Part shown: positions 24,191 to 33,115 of the stretch, piece by piece
Position numbering within the stretch: the stretch's first letter is position 1
Layout: each line of letters begins with the position of its first letter
Assembly: GCA_963662245.2 (NCBI GenBank)
Contig: CAXXVQ010000001.1
Span: forward strand, 62,001 to 126,000
Reading direction: 5' to 3'
From: JAFGVL01 sp963662245
GTDB lineage: Bacteria; Bacteroidota; Bacteroidia; Bacteroidales; Paludibacteraceae
DNA: 64,000 nt
Program-made: the position numbers and the translations under genes
Notes under the pieces: generated by a model
Seen by the model: only the letters and a program-made list of their open reading frames with translations
Databases searched by the model: none
Told to the model about the DNA's origin: nothing

Positions 24191-24712
24191 ATGGATAATA
24201 ACCTGAAAAATCGTATTCAAAAGCTAATGGAGACTGAACAAATGAGTCCAGCTAGTTTTGCAAAAGCAATTCAAGTTAACCCATCAGCAATTTCTCATAT
24301 TTTAAATGAACGAAATAAACCTAGTACGGATATTCTGACCAAAATCCTTACTCATTTTCATTCATTGAATTCTGAGTGGCTTATTTTAGGCGTTGGAAAT
24401 ATGTATAAAGACGATAAACAGGGAAGTTCAGATAGCTATAGACCCTCATTATTTTCAACAGAACAAGAGAGTCATCTAGAGAAAACAGAAGAGAATCAAG
24501 CTAAAAACAGCTTTTATGAGCAAAAACAAGATATTTTCACTCATCCAGCAGTTAGTGAACCTATAAACATTCCAAGTCAAAGCCCAAACATTATAGAAAA
24601 AGAGGTTATTAAAGAGGTATTGGTAGAAAAACCAGAAAAGAAAGTACAAAAGATTATTGTATACTATTCTGATAACTCATTTGAGGAATTTAATTCGTTT
24701 ACCTCTAAATAA
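24191..24712 (+). CDS. XRE-family transcriptional regulator with C-terminal tail
   Basis: A 173-residue protein. Residues 1-75 are a helix-turn-helix domain of the type seen in many Bacteroidota (SPASFAKAIQVNPSAISHILNERNKPSTDILTKILTHF, then WLILGVGNMY). Residues about 80-135 are polar and probably disordered, with a KEVIKEVLVEKPEKK stretch, and the end KIIVYYSDNSFEEF forms a short beta-rich tail that could dimerise or sense a ligand. The 800-base region upstream is filled with dyads that it may bind. It precedes pyrK by 87 bases, so a role in controlling pyrimidine genes is possible but unproven. Confidence 0.8.
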   Translation: MDNNLKNRIQKLMETEQMSPASFAKAIQVNPSAISHILNERNKPSTDILTKILTHFHSLNSEWLILGVGNMYKDDKQGSSDSYRPSLFSTEQESHLEKTEENQAKNSFYEQKQDIFTHPAVSEPINIPSQSPNIIEKEVIKEVLVEKPEKKVQKIIVYYSDNSFEEFNSFTSK

Positions 24713-24773
24713 AACAATCTCAATTCAGTCTTTACTGTTAATAAGTCTCTTCAAATCTTTGCATGGAAATACT

Positions 24774-24781
24774 TATCTTTG
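24774..24781 (+). promoter_or_regulatory. -7 box before pyrK
   Basis: TATCTTTG, an exact TAnnTTTG, 18 bases before the pyrK ATG. It supports separate transcription of pyrKD and argues against a TTG start at 24779. Confidence 0.5.
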
Positions 24782-24799
24782 TTGTCAAATTTAAGTTAC

Positions 24800-25576
24800 A
24801 TGAAAAAATACATGCATGATTTGATTGTTGAGGAGAATCAACAGCTTAACAATCAATACTTTCTACTAAAATTATCATTTAATGAAATGCTTCCGGATAT
24901 GCTTCCGGGTCAGTTTGTAGAGGTACTTGTAGAAGACTCTTCAACAACTTTCCTTCGTCGTCCACTTTCTATTAACTATGTAGACCGTGTAAAAAACCAG
25001 CTTTGGCTATTAGTCCAAATCGTTGGTGATGGAACTAAAAAACTTTCTGAATCTCAGAAAGGTAGAACACTAAACATAGTTTATCCATTAGGAAACAGTT
25101 ATTCAGAACCGCTTCCAAACCAAAAACGAATTTTACTTGTAGGTGGTGGTGTTGGTACAGCACCAATGTTAATGCAAGGATCACACCTAAAGAGCTTAGG
25201 TTTTGAGCCTACTTTCTTATTAGGTGCTCGTAGCGAAAAAGATTTACTTGAACTTGATATGTTTAAAAACTTCGGTAAGGTGTATACCACTACTGAAGAT
25301 GGATCGCATGGTGAGAAAGGTTATGTAACACAACACTCTCTTTTAGAGAATGAAAAATTTGATATAATCTATACATGTGGACCTACGCCAATGATGAAAG
25401 CTGTTGGTGCTTATGCAGTTAAGCATGGCATTGAATGTGAAGTATCATTAGAAAACACTATGGGCTGCGGTATCGGAGCTTGTTTATGTTGTGTTCAAGA
25501 AACAAAAAGTGGACACAAATGTGTATGTACAGAAGGACCAGTATTTAATGTAAAAGATTTAAAATGGCAGATTTAA
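24800..25576 (+). CDS. pyrK: Dihydroorotate dehydrogenase B electron-transfer subunit
   Basis: A 258-residue FAD and 2Fe-2S protein that passes electrons from PyrD to NAD+. The FAD site is RRPLSINYVD, the NAD-binding region LVGGGVGTAPMLMQG, and the C-terminal cluster ligands lie in CGIGACLCCVQ and KCVC. The start is set at ATG 24800 (MKKYMHDLIVEENQQL). Its last 13 bases overlap pyrD, which suggests coupled translation of the two subunits. Confidence 0.95.
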   Translation: MKKYMHDLIVEENQQLNNQYFLLKLSFNEMLPDMLPGQFVEVLVEDSSTTFLRRPLSINYVDRVKNQLWLLVQIVGDGTKKLSESQKGRTLNIVYPLGNSYSEPLPNQKRILLVGGGVGTAPMLMQGSHLKSLGFEPTFLLGARSEKDLLELDMFKNFGKVYTTTEDGSHGEKGYVTQHSLLENEKFDIIYTCGPTPMMKAVGAYAVKHGIECEVSLENTMGCGIGACLCCVQETKSGHKCVCTEGPVFNVKDLKWQI

Positions 25577-26478
25577 GCGTAAACTTAGGCGGCTTACAAT
25601 TAAAAAATCCGGTAATGACCGCTTCCGGAACATTTGGCTATGGATTTGAATATGAAGATTTTATCGACATTTCAAAAATTGGAGGAATTATAGTTAAAGG
25701 AACGACTCTCCACCATAGAGAAGGGAATTCTTATCCTCGTATGGCAGAAACTCCTTCTGGTATGTTAAACGCAGTAGGACTTCAAAATAAGGGTGTAGAT
25801 TACTTTATTGATAAGATATATCCTGAACTTGAAAAAGTTGATACAAATATTATTGTAAATGTTTCAGGATCTGCTATTGAAGATTATGTAGAAACAGCTG
25901 AAAAACTTTCATATCTATCACATGTTCCCGCCATCGAATTAAATATTTCTTGTCCAAATGTAAAACAAGGAGGTATGGCGTTTGGAACTTGTCCGGCATC
26001 TGCTGAAGATGTTGTGAAAGCAGTAAGAAAAGCTTACCCAAAACACATGATGGTAAAACTTTCACCAAATGTAACTGACATTGCTGAAATTGCTAGAGCT
26101 GTAGAATTTGCAGGTGCAGATTCTGTTTCCTTAATAAATACCTTATTAGGGATGGCTGTTAATACCAAAACTAGAAAGCCTATTTTGTCAACCGTAACTG
26201 GTGGATTATCTGGTCCTGCTGTAAAACCTGTTGCTCTAAGAATGGTGTGGCAAGTTGCTAAAGCTTTACACATTCCAGTAGTAGGGTTAGGGGGGATAAT
26301 GAATGCAAATGATGCTATTGAATTCTTCTTAGCAGGTGCATCAGCAGTACAAATTGGAACTGCTAATTTTATTGATCCTACAATAACAGTTAAAGTGATT
26401 GAAGGTATCAACCAATACCTAGATGATAACGGATTTAAGTCAATAAATGAGCTAGTTGGAGCGCTAGAAATTGATTAA
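25564..26478 (+). CDS. pyrD: Dihydroorotate dehydrogenase B catalytic subunit
   Basis: A 304-residue FMN enzyme that oxidises dihydroorotate to orotate in pyrimidine synthesis. Family features: VMTASGTFGYGFEY at the N-terminus, NISCPNVKQGG with the class 1B catalytic cysteine (the C of SCP in family alignments is near the base, residue about 130), VKLSPNVTDI, and the phosphate-binding VGLGGIMNANDAIEF and GTANF. It overlaps pyrK, the partner subunit that is found only with the class 1B type. Confidence 0.96.
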   Translation: MADLSVNLGGLQLKNPVMTASGTFGYGFEYEDFIDISKIGGIIVKGTTLHHREGNSYPRMAETPSGMLNAVGLQNKGVDYFIDKIYPELEKVDTNIIVNVSGSAIEDYVETAEKLSYLSHVPAIELNISCPNVKQGGMAFGTCPASAEDVVKAVRKAYPKHMMVKLSPNVTDIAEIARAVEFAGADSVSLINTLLGMAVNTKTRKPILSTVTGGLSGPAVKPVALRMVWQVAKALHIPVVGLGGIMNANDAIEFFLAGASAVQIGTANFIDPTITVKVIEGINQYLDDNGFKSINELVGALEID

Positions 26479-26540
26479 TTGAGCTTATTTACTCTTGTAA
26501 ATTACATTAAAACATAAACACTTAATTTACAACAAGATAT

Positions 26541-26590
26541 AAAATGCGAATACATATTGTAATAATACTTTACATATGTATTCGCATTTT
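26541..26590 (+). terminator. Long-stem terminator after pyrD
   Basis: AAAATGCGAATACATAT / ATATGTATTCGCATTTT perfect 17-bp stem with a 16-base loop and T-rich tail. An in-frame ATG at 26576 of the next gene lies inside the stem, which argues against that start. Confidence 0.8.
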
Positions 26591-26620
26591 TATTTTATAG
26601 TTTACACCTGTATATTAAAT

Positions 26621-27307
26621 ATGACTGTAGAAGAAGTTTTATTTGAACTAAAAAAACATTCAAATCCTGAGTTTATTACAAAACTTGCATATTTTAAAGG
26701 AGACTCAAAAACTGCTTTAGGAGTAAAAATACCTATAGTAAGAGCCATCGCAAAAAGCATAAAAAAAGATCATGAATTAGCATTAAAATTATGGCAAACT
26801 GAAATTCATGAAGCTAGAATTTTAGCTACAATGATTGCTGATGAAAAACAAATTGACGAAGAATTATTTGACACATGGGTAGCAGATTTTCAATCTTGGG
26901 ATTTATGTGATCAAGCCTGTTTTAATGTTCTTGAAAAAGTAAGCTTCGTCAATAAAAAAATCTATGAATGTGCAACAGCTAAAGAGGAGTTTGTAAAAAG
27001 AACTGCATTTACCTTAATTGCCGGACTAGCTATTCACAATAAGAAGCTCAAGGATGACGACTTCATTTCATATTTGTCATTAATTGAAAATCATGCGGAT
27101 GATAATCGAAACTTTGTAAAAAAGGCTGTAAACTGGGCATTAAGACAAATAGGGAAAAGGAATAAACAGCTTACTAAAGAAGCCCTTAAGACTGCTTATC
27201 AAATAGCACAACAAGAAACAAAGTCTGCAAAATGGATAGCCAAAGATGCAATTCGTGAACTTGAAAGTAAAAAAGTTAATGATTTTATAGAAAAACACCG
27301 CATATAG
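26621..27307 (+). CDS. AlkD-like DNA alkylation repair protein
   Basis: A 228-residue all-helical HEAT-repeat protein of the AlkD/DUF-type glycosylase family, which removes bulky or positively charged alkylated bases. Recognisable blocks: ALGVKIPIVRAIAKSIKKDHELALKLW, HEARILATMIAD, and SWDLCDQACFNVLEK (the WD pair contributes the catalytic Asp region). The start ATG 26621 is used because the upstream ATG lies in the pyrD terminator. The gene seems monocistronic. Confidence 0.85.
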   Translation: MTVEEVLFELKKHSNPEFITKLAYFKGDSKTALGVKIPIVRAIAKSIKKDHELALKLWQTEIHEARILATMIADEKQIDEELFDTWVADFQSWDLCDQACFNVLEKVSFVNKKIYECATAKEEFVKRTAFTLIAGLAIHNKKLKDDDFISYLSLIENHADDNRNFVKKAVNWALRQIGKRNKQLTKEALKTAYQIAQQETKSAKWIAKDAIRELESKKVNDFIEKHRI

Positions 27308-27399
27308 CTTATAAATTGAAACTTTTTAACTCTAATTTCTATGAAATTTTAATAATTTTGAGTTTCAAAAATTATTAACCAACCAGAAGAAAATCTGTG

Positions 27400-28707
27400 A
27401 TGATGAATAGCAAAAAACAACAAGCTTTGGATTACCATGAGAAAGGTCGCCCCGGCAAAATTCAGGTAATTCCTACAAAACAAACAACTTCCCAAAAGGA
27501 TCTAGCATTAGCATATTCTCCAGGAGTAGCTGAACCATGTTTAGCAATTGAGGAAAAGCCTCTTGATGCTTATAAATATACAGCTAAAGGAAATCTTGTA
27601 GCTGTAATATCTAATGGCACTGCTGTGCTGGGGTTAGGTAAAATTGGAGCCTTAGCCAGTAAACCGGTTATGGAAGGTAAAGGTGTGTTATTCAAGGTTT
27701 TTGCTAATATTGATGTTTTTGATATTGAGGTTAATGAAACTGATATTGACAAATTTGTTGAAGTGGTTAAAGCAATCTCACCAACTTTTGGAGGAATCAA
27801 CCTTGAAGATATTAAGGCTCCAGAATGTTTTGAGATTGAAGAGCGCTTAAAAGCTGAACTTGATATACCATTGATGCATGATGATCAGCACGGTACTGCA
27901 ATTATATCTTCAGCAGGACTTTTAAATGCTTTAGATATTACGGGTAAGAAAATTGAAGACATAAAAATTGTTGTAAATGGAGCAGGAGCGGCTGCAAATT
28001 CATGCACAAAACTTTATATGGCTTTGGGTGCAAAGCTTGAGAACATTGTCATGTGTGATTCTAAAGGTGTAATTAACACTAAAAGAACGGATTTAAATGA
28101 TCGCAAAAAACCATTCGCAACATCAAGAGATATCACAACACTAGCAGAAGCTCTTGAAGGTGCAGACATGTTCCTTGGTTTATCTGTGGCTGGAGCACTT
28201 TCGAAAGAAATGGTTAAAACAATGGCTGAAAGCCCAATTGTATTTGCATTAGCAAATCCAAATCCAGAAATCACTTACGAAGATGTATTTGAAGCAAGAC
28301 GGGATGTTATGTTCGCAACAGGAAGATCAGACTATCCAAACCAAATAAATAATGTACTTGGCTTCCCATATATTTTCCGTGGAGCACTTGATACACAGGC
28401 TACTGCAATTAATGAAGAGATGAAATTAGCTGCTGTAAAAGCAATTGCTGATATAGCAAAACAAGAAATTCCTACAGAAATCTGCCAATGTTATGGTTAT
28501 TGCAACTTAGAGTATGGAAAAGACTATATTATTCCAACACCTTTTGATCCTAGATTATTAGAAGATGTATCAATTGCAGTTGCAAAAGCAGCAATGTCAT
28601 CTGGAGTTGCTCAAAAAGAAATATCTGATTGGGATAAGTATAGAGAAGAACTTAAAGAAAGAATGAAAAGAGTTAATGCTGAAAAAGAACTAACTTACAA
28701 AGTATAA
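27400..28707 (+). CDS. NAD(P)-dependent malic enzyme, short form
   Basis: A 435-residue enzyme that decarboxylates malate to pyruvate. Motifs: LALAYSPGVAEPCLAI, SNGTAVLGLGKIGALASKPVMEGK, FDIEVNE and LMHDDQHGTAI for metal and substrate, and the cofactor-binding VVNGAGAAANSC. The protein ends shortly after the catalytic region, so it lacks the phosphotransacetylase-like C-terminal domain that makes many Bacteroidota malic enzymes about 760 residues long. ATG 27400 is preferred to the in-frame GTG before it. A -7 box TAATTTTG lies at 27353-27360. It could supply NADPH or pyruvate. Confidence 0.9.
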   Translation: MMNSKKQQALDYHEKGRPGKIQVIPTKQTTSQKDLALAYSPGVAEPCLAIEEKPLDAYKYTAKGNLVAVISNGTAVLGLGKIGALASKPVMEGKGVLFKVFANIDVFDIEVNETDIDKFVEVVKAISPTFGGINLEDIKAPECFEIEERLKAELDIPLMHDDQHGTAIISSAGLLNALDITGKKIEDIKIVVNGAGAAANSCTKLYMALGAKLENIVMCDSKGVINTKRTDLNDRKKPFATSRDITTLAEALEGADMFLGLSVAGALSKEMVKTMAESPIVFALANPNPEITYEDVFEARRDVMFATGRSDYPNQINNVLGFPYIFRGALDTQATAINEEMKLAAVKAIADIAKQEIPTEICQCYGYCNLEYGKDYIIPTPFDPRLLEDVSIAVAKAAMSSGVAQKEISDWDKYREELKERMKRVNAEKELTYKV

Positions 28708-28747
28708 ATAAAAATTTTTCTTTGATTGACCTCGAATAAAGACAGTA

Positions 28748-28785
28748 AAAAAGGGGCTGTCCGATACTTTTTGGACAGCCCCTTT
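28748..28785. terminator. Bidirectional terminator
   Basis: AAAGGGGCTGTCC / GGACAGCCCCTTT perfect stem with a 10-base loop between the convergent malic enzyme and OmpP1-like genes. Confidence 0.85.
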
Positions 28786-28803
28786 CTTGTTGTTATTTGG
28801 TTA

Positions 28804-30324
28804 TTAGAACTTAAATCCTAATGTTGCTACAAAATTATTTGTTGTAGTTGTTACATCAGCACTTTCAGAGTTTGCCATTGTATATGGGAAGAATACTTCT
28901 TCCTGAACTTTTCTCATATATGCAAAATCAAAGAACCAGTTTTTCTCACGATATCCAATACCTCCTGTAAAGTATTGAGAACCATTGTCTAGGAAATATT
29001 CAGTATCAGTTCTGGTTGTATTTAATGGCATTTCTTTAATAGCATAATCTTCAGTTGCATTTGTTGTCATTGCATACCCACCTCTAAGTGAGACTTCTTT
29101 TGTAACAATGATTTCTGCTCCAACTTTAAATGTTTGACTAGCTTTTAAATATTGTGACATTCCTGTATTTACAGCAGAGAAACCAAAAGATGAACCACTT
29201 TCGTCTCTTAGTTTCATTGATTCATAATCAGCTAAGCTATAGTCAAAACTTAAAATGCCTACTTTTCCCATTACTGCTGCAAAACTTAAGTTATACACCA
29301 TTGGTCCTTCTAATTGGTAATAGCTATCTATAATAGGCGTTGAAGAATAAGAATTTCCATTAACATTAGAAGAGGCAGAGGAACTGTAGCTATCTGTTAA
29401 ATCAAAAAATGTAGGAGTTTGAATGGATGCCCCGATTCTTAATTCATTGATAGGTTTTACAATTGCTCCAAATTTAAAATTATAGCCTGTTCCTGAAGAA
29501 TAAAATTTGCTTGATAATAAGAATCCACCACCATCTGCAAAGTTTTCTTGATAATCTTTTGTACATGAGTAATCAAGACTTTGCACGCCAAGGGACGCTC
29601 CAAAAAATAATATATTGCTAATGTTTGCCCCATATGCAAAGTTCCATTCATTCAAATATCCTTCTTCACTTATTGAATAAGCCGGAGTTACTGTTTCTCC
29701 ACTGTTTAGAATAGATTGATATTGGTCGGTATGTCCTGGAATTGTATCAATTAACCAAGTTTCATATCCTAAAACTGATAGAAATGGAATATTTGTGTTT
29801 TTATATGGGTCATAGTTGTTATCTAAGATTAAGTCATTATAATTGATTCCATTTGTGAAATTAGCTATGTAGTCTGTCAGTGAAGTTGAATTTCCATCAT
29901 TTGCTCTGATATAAGTATTTCTATAAAAGTTTTTTAGCTTATTAAACGAAAATGCAAAGTTTGATGATACAAGTCCCTTTTTCTTATTTTTATTACCAAG
30001 ATTAATAACGAAAGTAAAATTATTTAAGGGAACTCTATATCTGTCTTCTTCAGATGTACCATTAAGCCAATTACTACTTGTGCTACTATTATATAATCCT
30101 GTGGTAAAAGAAAGTTCAGAGCTACGGTATACACCAAGTCCGGCAGGGTTTATTCCAATGCTAGAAGCATCGCCACCTAGAGCACCAAAAGCACCAGCCA
30201 TACTCATAAATCTTGCTGTGCCATTTATATCAGTTTGACAATAGCGTAAAGCATCAAACTCTCCTTGAGCCATTAAGCTACAATAGCTAATTAGACCAAT
30301 AATTGATATTACTAATTTTTTCAT
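28804..30324 (-). CDS. OmpP1/FadL-like outer-membrane transport protein
   Basis: A 506-residue protein with signal peptide MKKLVISIIGLISYCSLMAQ, then the family start ARFMSMAGAFGALGGDASSIGINPAGLGVYR, which marks Bacteroidota OmpP1/FadL-type beta-barrels. The rest has alternating beta-strand pattern and ends in ATLGFKF with a terminal aromatic residue, as in outer-membrane barrels. FadL-type proteins let hydrophobic molecules through; the substrate here is unknown. It is 45 bases after the gene for a low-complexity exported protein on the same strand and probably shares its message. Confidence 0.85.
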   Translation of the reverse strand: MKKLVISIIGLISYCSLMAQGEFDALRYCQTDINGTARFMSMAGAFGALGGDASSIGINPAGLGVYRSSELSFTTGLYNSSTSSNWLNGTSEEDRYRVPLNNFTFVINLGNKNKKKGLVSSNFAFSFNKLKNFYRNTYIRANDGNSTSLTDYIANFTNGINYNDLILDNNYDPYKNTNIPFLSVLGYETWLIDTIPGHTDQYQSILNSGETVTPAYSISEEGYLNEWNFAYGANISNILFFGASLGVQSLDYSCTKDYQENFADGGGFLLSSKFYSSGTGYNFKFGAIVKPINELRIGASIQTPTFFDLTDSYSSSASSNVNGNSYSSTPIIDSYYQLEGPMVYNLSFAAVMGKVGILSFDYSLADYESMKLRDESGSSFGFSAVNTGMSQYLKASQTFKVGAEIIVTKEVSLRGGYAMTTNATEDYAIKEMPLNTTRTDTEYFLDNGSQYFTGGIGYREKNWFFDFAYMRKVQEEVFFPYTMANSESADVTTTTNNFVATLGFKF

Positions 30325-30369
30325 AGATTCAATATTAATGATTTGTTATAGTTTTTTCTTGAATATTTT

Positions 30370-31323
30370 TTAGCGTCGTCCGCCACCTCTAGATCCACCG
30401 CTTGATCGTCCGCCTCCGAAGCTACTGCCACTTCTGGAACTTCCACCTGATGATCTATAGCTACCTCCCGATGATCGAGAACTGCTACCTGATGATCTGT
30501 AACTGTCATTAGAAGACCTTGTGTTATTGTTAGAAGATCTATAGCTGTCCGAATTACTGTTTCTTGTGTTTGTTAATCTAGTTTCATAGTTTGATCTGTT
30601 GCTAGCACCACTTCTACTACTTCTTGTGGTAGTTGCATCTGTTGATTTTGTTGAACTGGAGCTTCTTACTGAACGAGTTGTCATTGCTCTACCTGTGTTT
30701 CTTGTACCATTATACCTTGTATTAGAACCTCTGTAGACATCTCGTCTTGCATTTTCTGTGTGGTAATAGTTTCTACCAGAGTAGTAAGGATAATGGTGGC
30801 TATAATAATAAGGATATGAGTAGTATGGATAATAGTATCCATAACCGTATCCGTAATAACCATAGCTATATCCATAGTATGGATACCCGTACCATGGGTT
30901 ATAGTATCCAAAACCAATTGACCATCCCGGAGTATAATAATGAGGGTAGTACCAGTTGTAATTTACACCCCAATTATATCCATAATAATAGTCATCATAA
31001 TCGTCAATTATTATCGTAGAACCATGGTATCTGTTTAGGCGTTTTGTATATGTATAGTCATTATTATCTGCATTATCATCTAGATAATAACCTTCTTCAT
31101 ATGAAGTTATCTCTCCTTCTGAATTTTTAGTTGATTTTGAGTAAAAAACAGTATCTGCAGGTTCTTCGTAATTAGTATCTGCAGGTTTATTATATTCTTT
31201 TGTCACACTACTTTTATCCGTATCAGGATTATAGTATATGTCATCAACATAGCCTTGCCCAAAAGTTACAATTGAAGAAGTTAATCCTAGGCAAAGTACA
31301 AGTGTTGTTAGTTTTGTTTTCAT
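30370..31323 (-). CDS. Exported low-complexity protein, Tyr/Gly-rich then Ser/Arg-rich
   Basis: A 317-residue protein of unknown function. Residues 1-22 are a signal peptide (MKTKLTTLVLCLGLTSSIVTFGQ). After an acidic linker rich in D, E and Y, residues about 110-190 are dominated by Tyr, Gly, Trp and Pro (repeats of YYGYGYG type), and the last about 110 residues are Ser, Arg, Gly and Asn with repeated SYRSSGGSS units. The composition suggests an unstructured, adhesive or wall-associated protein. The start is ATG 31323, preceded by AGGA. It sits directly upstream of the OmpP1-like gene on the same strand, so the two may act together at the cell surface. Confidence 0.75.
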   Translation of the reverse strand: MKTKLTTLVLCLGLTSSIVTFGQGYVDDIYYNPDTDKSSVTKEYNKPADTNYEEPADTVFYSKSTKNSEGEITSYEEGYYLDDNADNNDYTYTKRLNRYHGSTIIIDDYDDYYYGYNWGVNYNWYYPHYYTPGWSIGFGYYNPWYGYPYYGYSYGYYGYGYGYYYPYYSYPYYYSHHYPYYSGRNYYHTENARRDVYRGSNTRYNGTRNTGRAMTTRSVRSSSSTKSTDATTTRSSRSGASNRSNYETRLTNTRNSNSDSYRSSNNNTRSSNDSYRSSGSSSRSSGGSYRSSGGSSRSGSSFGGGRSSGGSRGGGRR

Positions 31324-31452
31324 AGTTTTTTCCTCCATCGTCTTATTTAATCTACATAATATATAACAAATATCGTACTTAAAATGATTTGTAGTTTTGA
31401 TAGATAAAATAAAAAAAGGTTTAATCACCATGTTATAAAACATGATATAATC

Positions 31453-31460
31453 TATCTTTG
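31453..31460 (+). promoter_or_regulatory. -7 box before prmA
   Basis: TATCTTTG, exact TAnnTTTG, about 105 bases before the prmA start. Confidence 0.5.
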
Positions 31461-31566
31461 CATCACAAAGGTAATAAAAAATCTGCCTTATAGTAATAAT
31501 GAATGAATGCTAATATTATTCATTTTCAATAAATAATAGGATTTTTAACAATAAAAACTGAAGTAA

Positions 31567-32406
31567 ATGAATTACATGGAGGTGGCTTTTATCATCAAGC
31601 CAAATGAAGAATATGTGCAGGATATTTTATCCTCAGAATTAGCTGGAATAGGATTTGAAAGTTTTGTTCCAAATGAAACTGGTTTGGTGGCGTATTGTCC
31701 TGTTGATCTTTATGATGTAGAGACGCTTGTTCAAACTATTGCTGAATTCCCAGTTGAAGCTCAGATAACATACGAAGCTAAAGAGGTTGAACAGCAGAAC
31801 TGGAATGAAGAATGGGAGAAACATTATTTTGAGCCAATAGTTATTGGGAATGATTGTGTAATTAGAAGTTCTTTTCATAAAGATGTTCCTGCATGTAAAT
31901 ACGATATATTAATTGATCCTCGTATGTCTTTTGGCACAGGGCACCATGAAACTACAAGTTTGATGCTTTCTGTTATGCTTAAGATGGATTTAGAAGGTAA
32001 ATCGCTTTTGGATATGGGTTGTGGTACAGCAGTTTTGGCTATTTTAGCCGTAATGAAAGGGGCTAGCCCAGTTACTGGGATTGATATTGATGAGTGGGCT
32101 TATGAGAATTCTTTAGATAATGTTAAGCTTAACGGTTGTGAGTCTATTGAGGTTCTTGAAGGAGGTGCAGAGCTATTATCCGGAAAGAAATATGATGTGG
32201 TTTTTGCTAATATCAATAGAAATATTCTTTTAGCAGATATGGCTGAATATGTAAAATGTTTACCTGAAAAAGGTGAATTATTTATGAGTGGCTTTTATAA
32301 AGAAGATATTCCTGTTATTGAGGATAAGGCTAATGGTCTTGGTATGAGTCTGATGTCATATGAAGAAAAGAATAATTGGGTTGCAGTTAGAATGCAGAAA
32401 AATTAA
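31567..32406 (+). CDS. prmA: Ribosomal protein L11 methyltransferase
   Basis: A 279-residue SAM-dependent enzyme that methylates ribosomal protein L11. The N-terminal about 100 residues form the substrate-binding domain; the SAM site is LLDMGCGTAVLAILAVMKGA, preceded by the DPRMSFGTGHHETT block that is specific to PrmA, and the catalytic block is VFANINRNILLAD. An alternative ATG lies 9 bases downstream. The gene is alone and convergent with the oxidoreductase genes. Confidence 0.95.
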   Translation: MNYMEVAFIIKPNEEYVQDILSSELAGIGFESFVPNETGLVAYCPVDLYDVETLVQTIAEFPVEAQITYEAKEVEQQNWNEEWEKHYFEPIVIGNDCVIRSSFHKDVPACKYDILIDPRMSFGTGHHETTSLMLSVMLKMDLEGKSLLDMGCGTAVLAILAVMKGASPVTGIDIDEWAYENSLDNVKLNGCESIEVLEGGAELLSGKKYDVVFANINRNILLADMAEYVKCLPEKGELFMSGFYKEDIPVIEDKANGLGMSLMSYEEKNNWVAVRMQKN

Positions 32407-32501
32407 TTTTTCAAAATAGAATTGTGATAGATAATAAAAAGCGAGGAAATTTCGGCACTAATTCATAAACTGTGTAAATATAAAAATATCGAGGGTTACG
32501 G

Positions 32502-32535
32502 CAGTCATGGTCGGAATTTCTTCCGACCATGACTG
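32502..32535. repeat. 34-bp palindrome made of IS4-like element ends
   Basis: CAGTCATGGTCGG followed by a 4-base loop region and its complement: both 15-base arms equal the termini of the IS4-like element at 15469-16858, and the whole equals that element's right-end hairpin extended by the terminal CAGTC. It lies between convergent prmA and the oxidoreductase genes, where it may also stop transcription. Confidence 0.75.
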
Positions 32536-32555
32536 GCTATTAGCTCCCTTTTTTA

Positions 32556-33101
32556 TTACTTATATTCTTTGATTAAATCCATTCCAACTTTGATAGCATC
32601 TTCGTTCATAGGAATTAACTTATGATGTCTTTCTGGTAATGATTTCTTCAAACCTTCAATTACACTTTCAAGTTTCACCACAGGTTTTACTTTTAAATAT
32701 CCACCTAAAACAATCATATTAAATGTCTTAACCATGTTCATCTCATTAGCTTTATCCATGGCATCCATCCTATAAACATTAATGTCAGTTCTAGTTGGCA
32801 TATGTGAAATTCCGTAACCATCAAAAATTAGCGTTCCTCCAGGTTTAACCGCAGTTTCAAACTTATCCATAGACTGTTGGTTTAGGATAATTGCAGTATC
32901 AAACTTATTTAGAATAGGAGAGCTAATATTATTTTCATTCAGAATCACAGTAACATTGGCAGTTCCACCACGCATTTCAGGACCATATGAAGGCATCCAA
33001 GAAACCTCTAATCCTTCCATCAAACCTGAATATGCAAGAATTTTACCCATTGATAAAACTCCTTGACCACCAAAACCTGCAATAATTATTTCTTCATTCA
33101 T
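32556..33101 (-). CDS. 2-oxoacid:ferredoxin oxidoreductase gamma subunit
   Basis: A 181-residue subunit with the family N-terminus EIIIAGFGGQGVLSMGKILAYSG and the substrate/CoA-binding region SYGPEMRGGTANV. It is last in a four-gene set (ferredoxin, alpha, beta, gamma) on the minus strand, 14 bases after the beta gene. The complex joins oxidative decarboxylation of a 2-oxoacid to acyl-CoA formation and reduces ferredoxin. Confidence 0.92.
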   Translation of the reverse strand: MNEEIIIAGFGGQGVLSMGKILAYSGLMEGLEVSWMPSYGPEMRGGTANVTVILNENNISSPILNKFDTAIILNQQSMDKFETAVKPGGTLIFDGYGISHMPTRTDINVYRMDAMDKANEMNMVKTFNMIVLGGYLKVKPVVKLESVIEGLKKSLPERHHKLIPMNEDAIKVGMDLIKEYK

Positions 33102-33115
33102 TGTTTAGTCCTTTC

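Noticed and set aside
24779..24799. TTG start for pyrK at 24779
   Set aside because: It lies in the -7 box TATCTTTG; ATG 24800 fits the family N-terminus.
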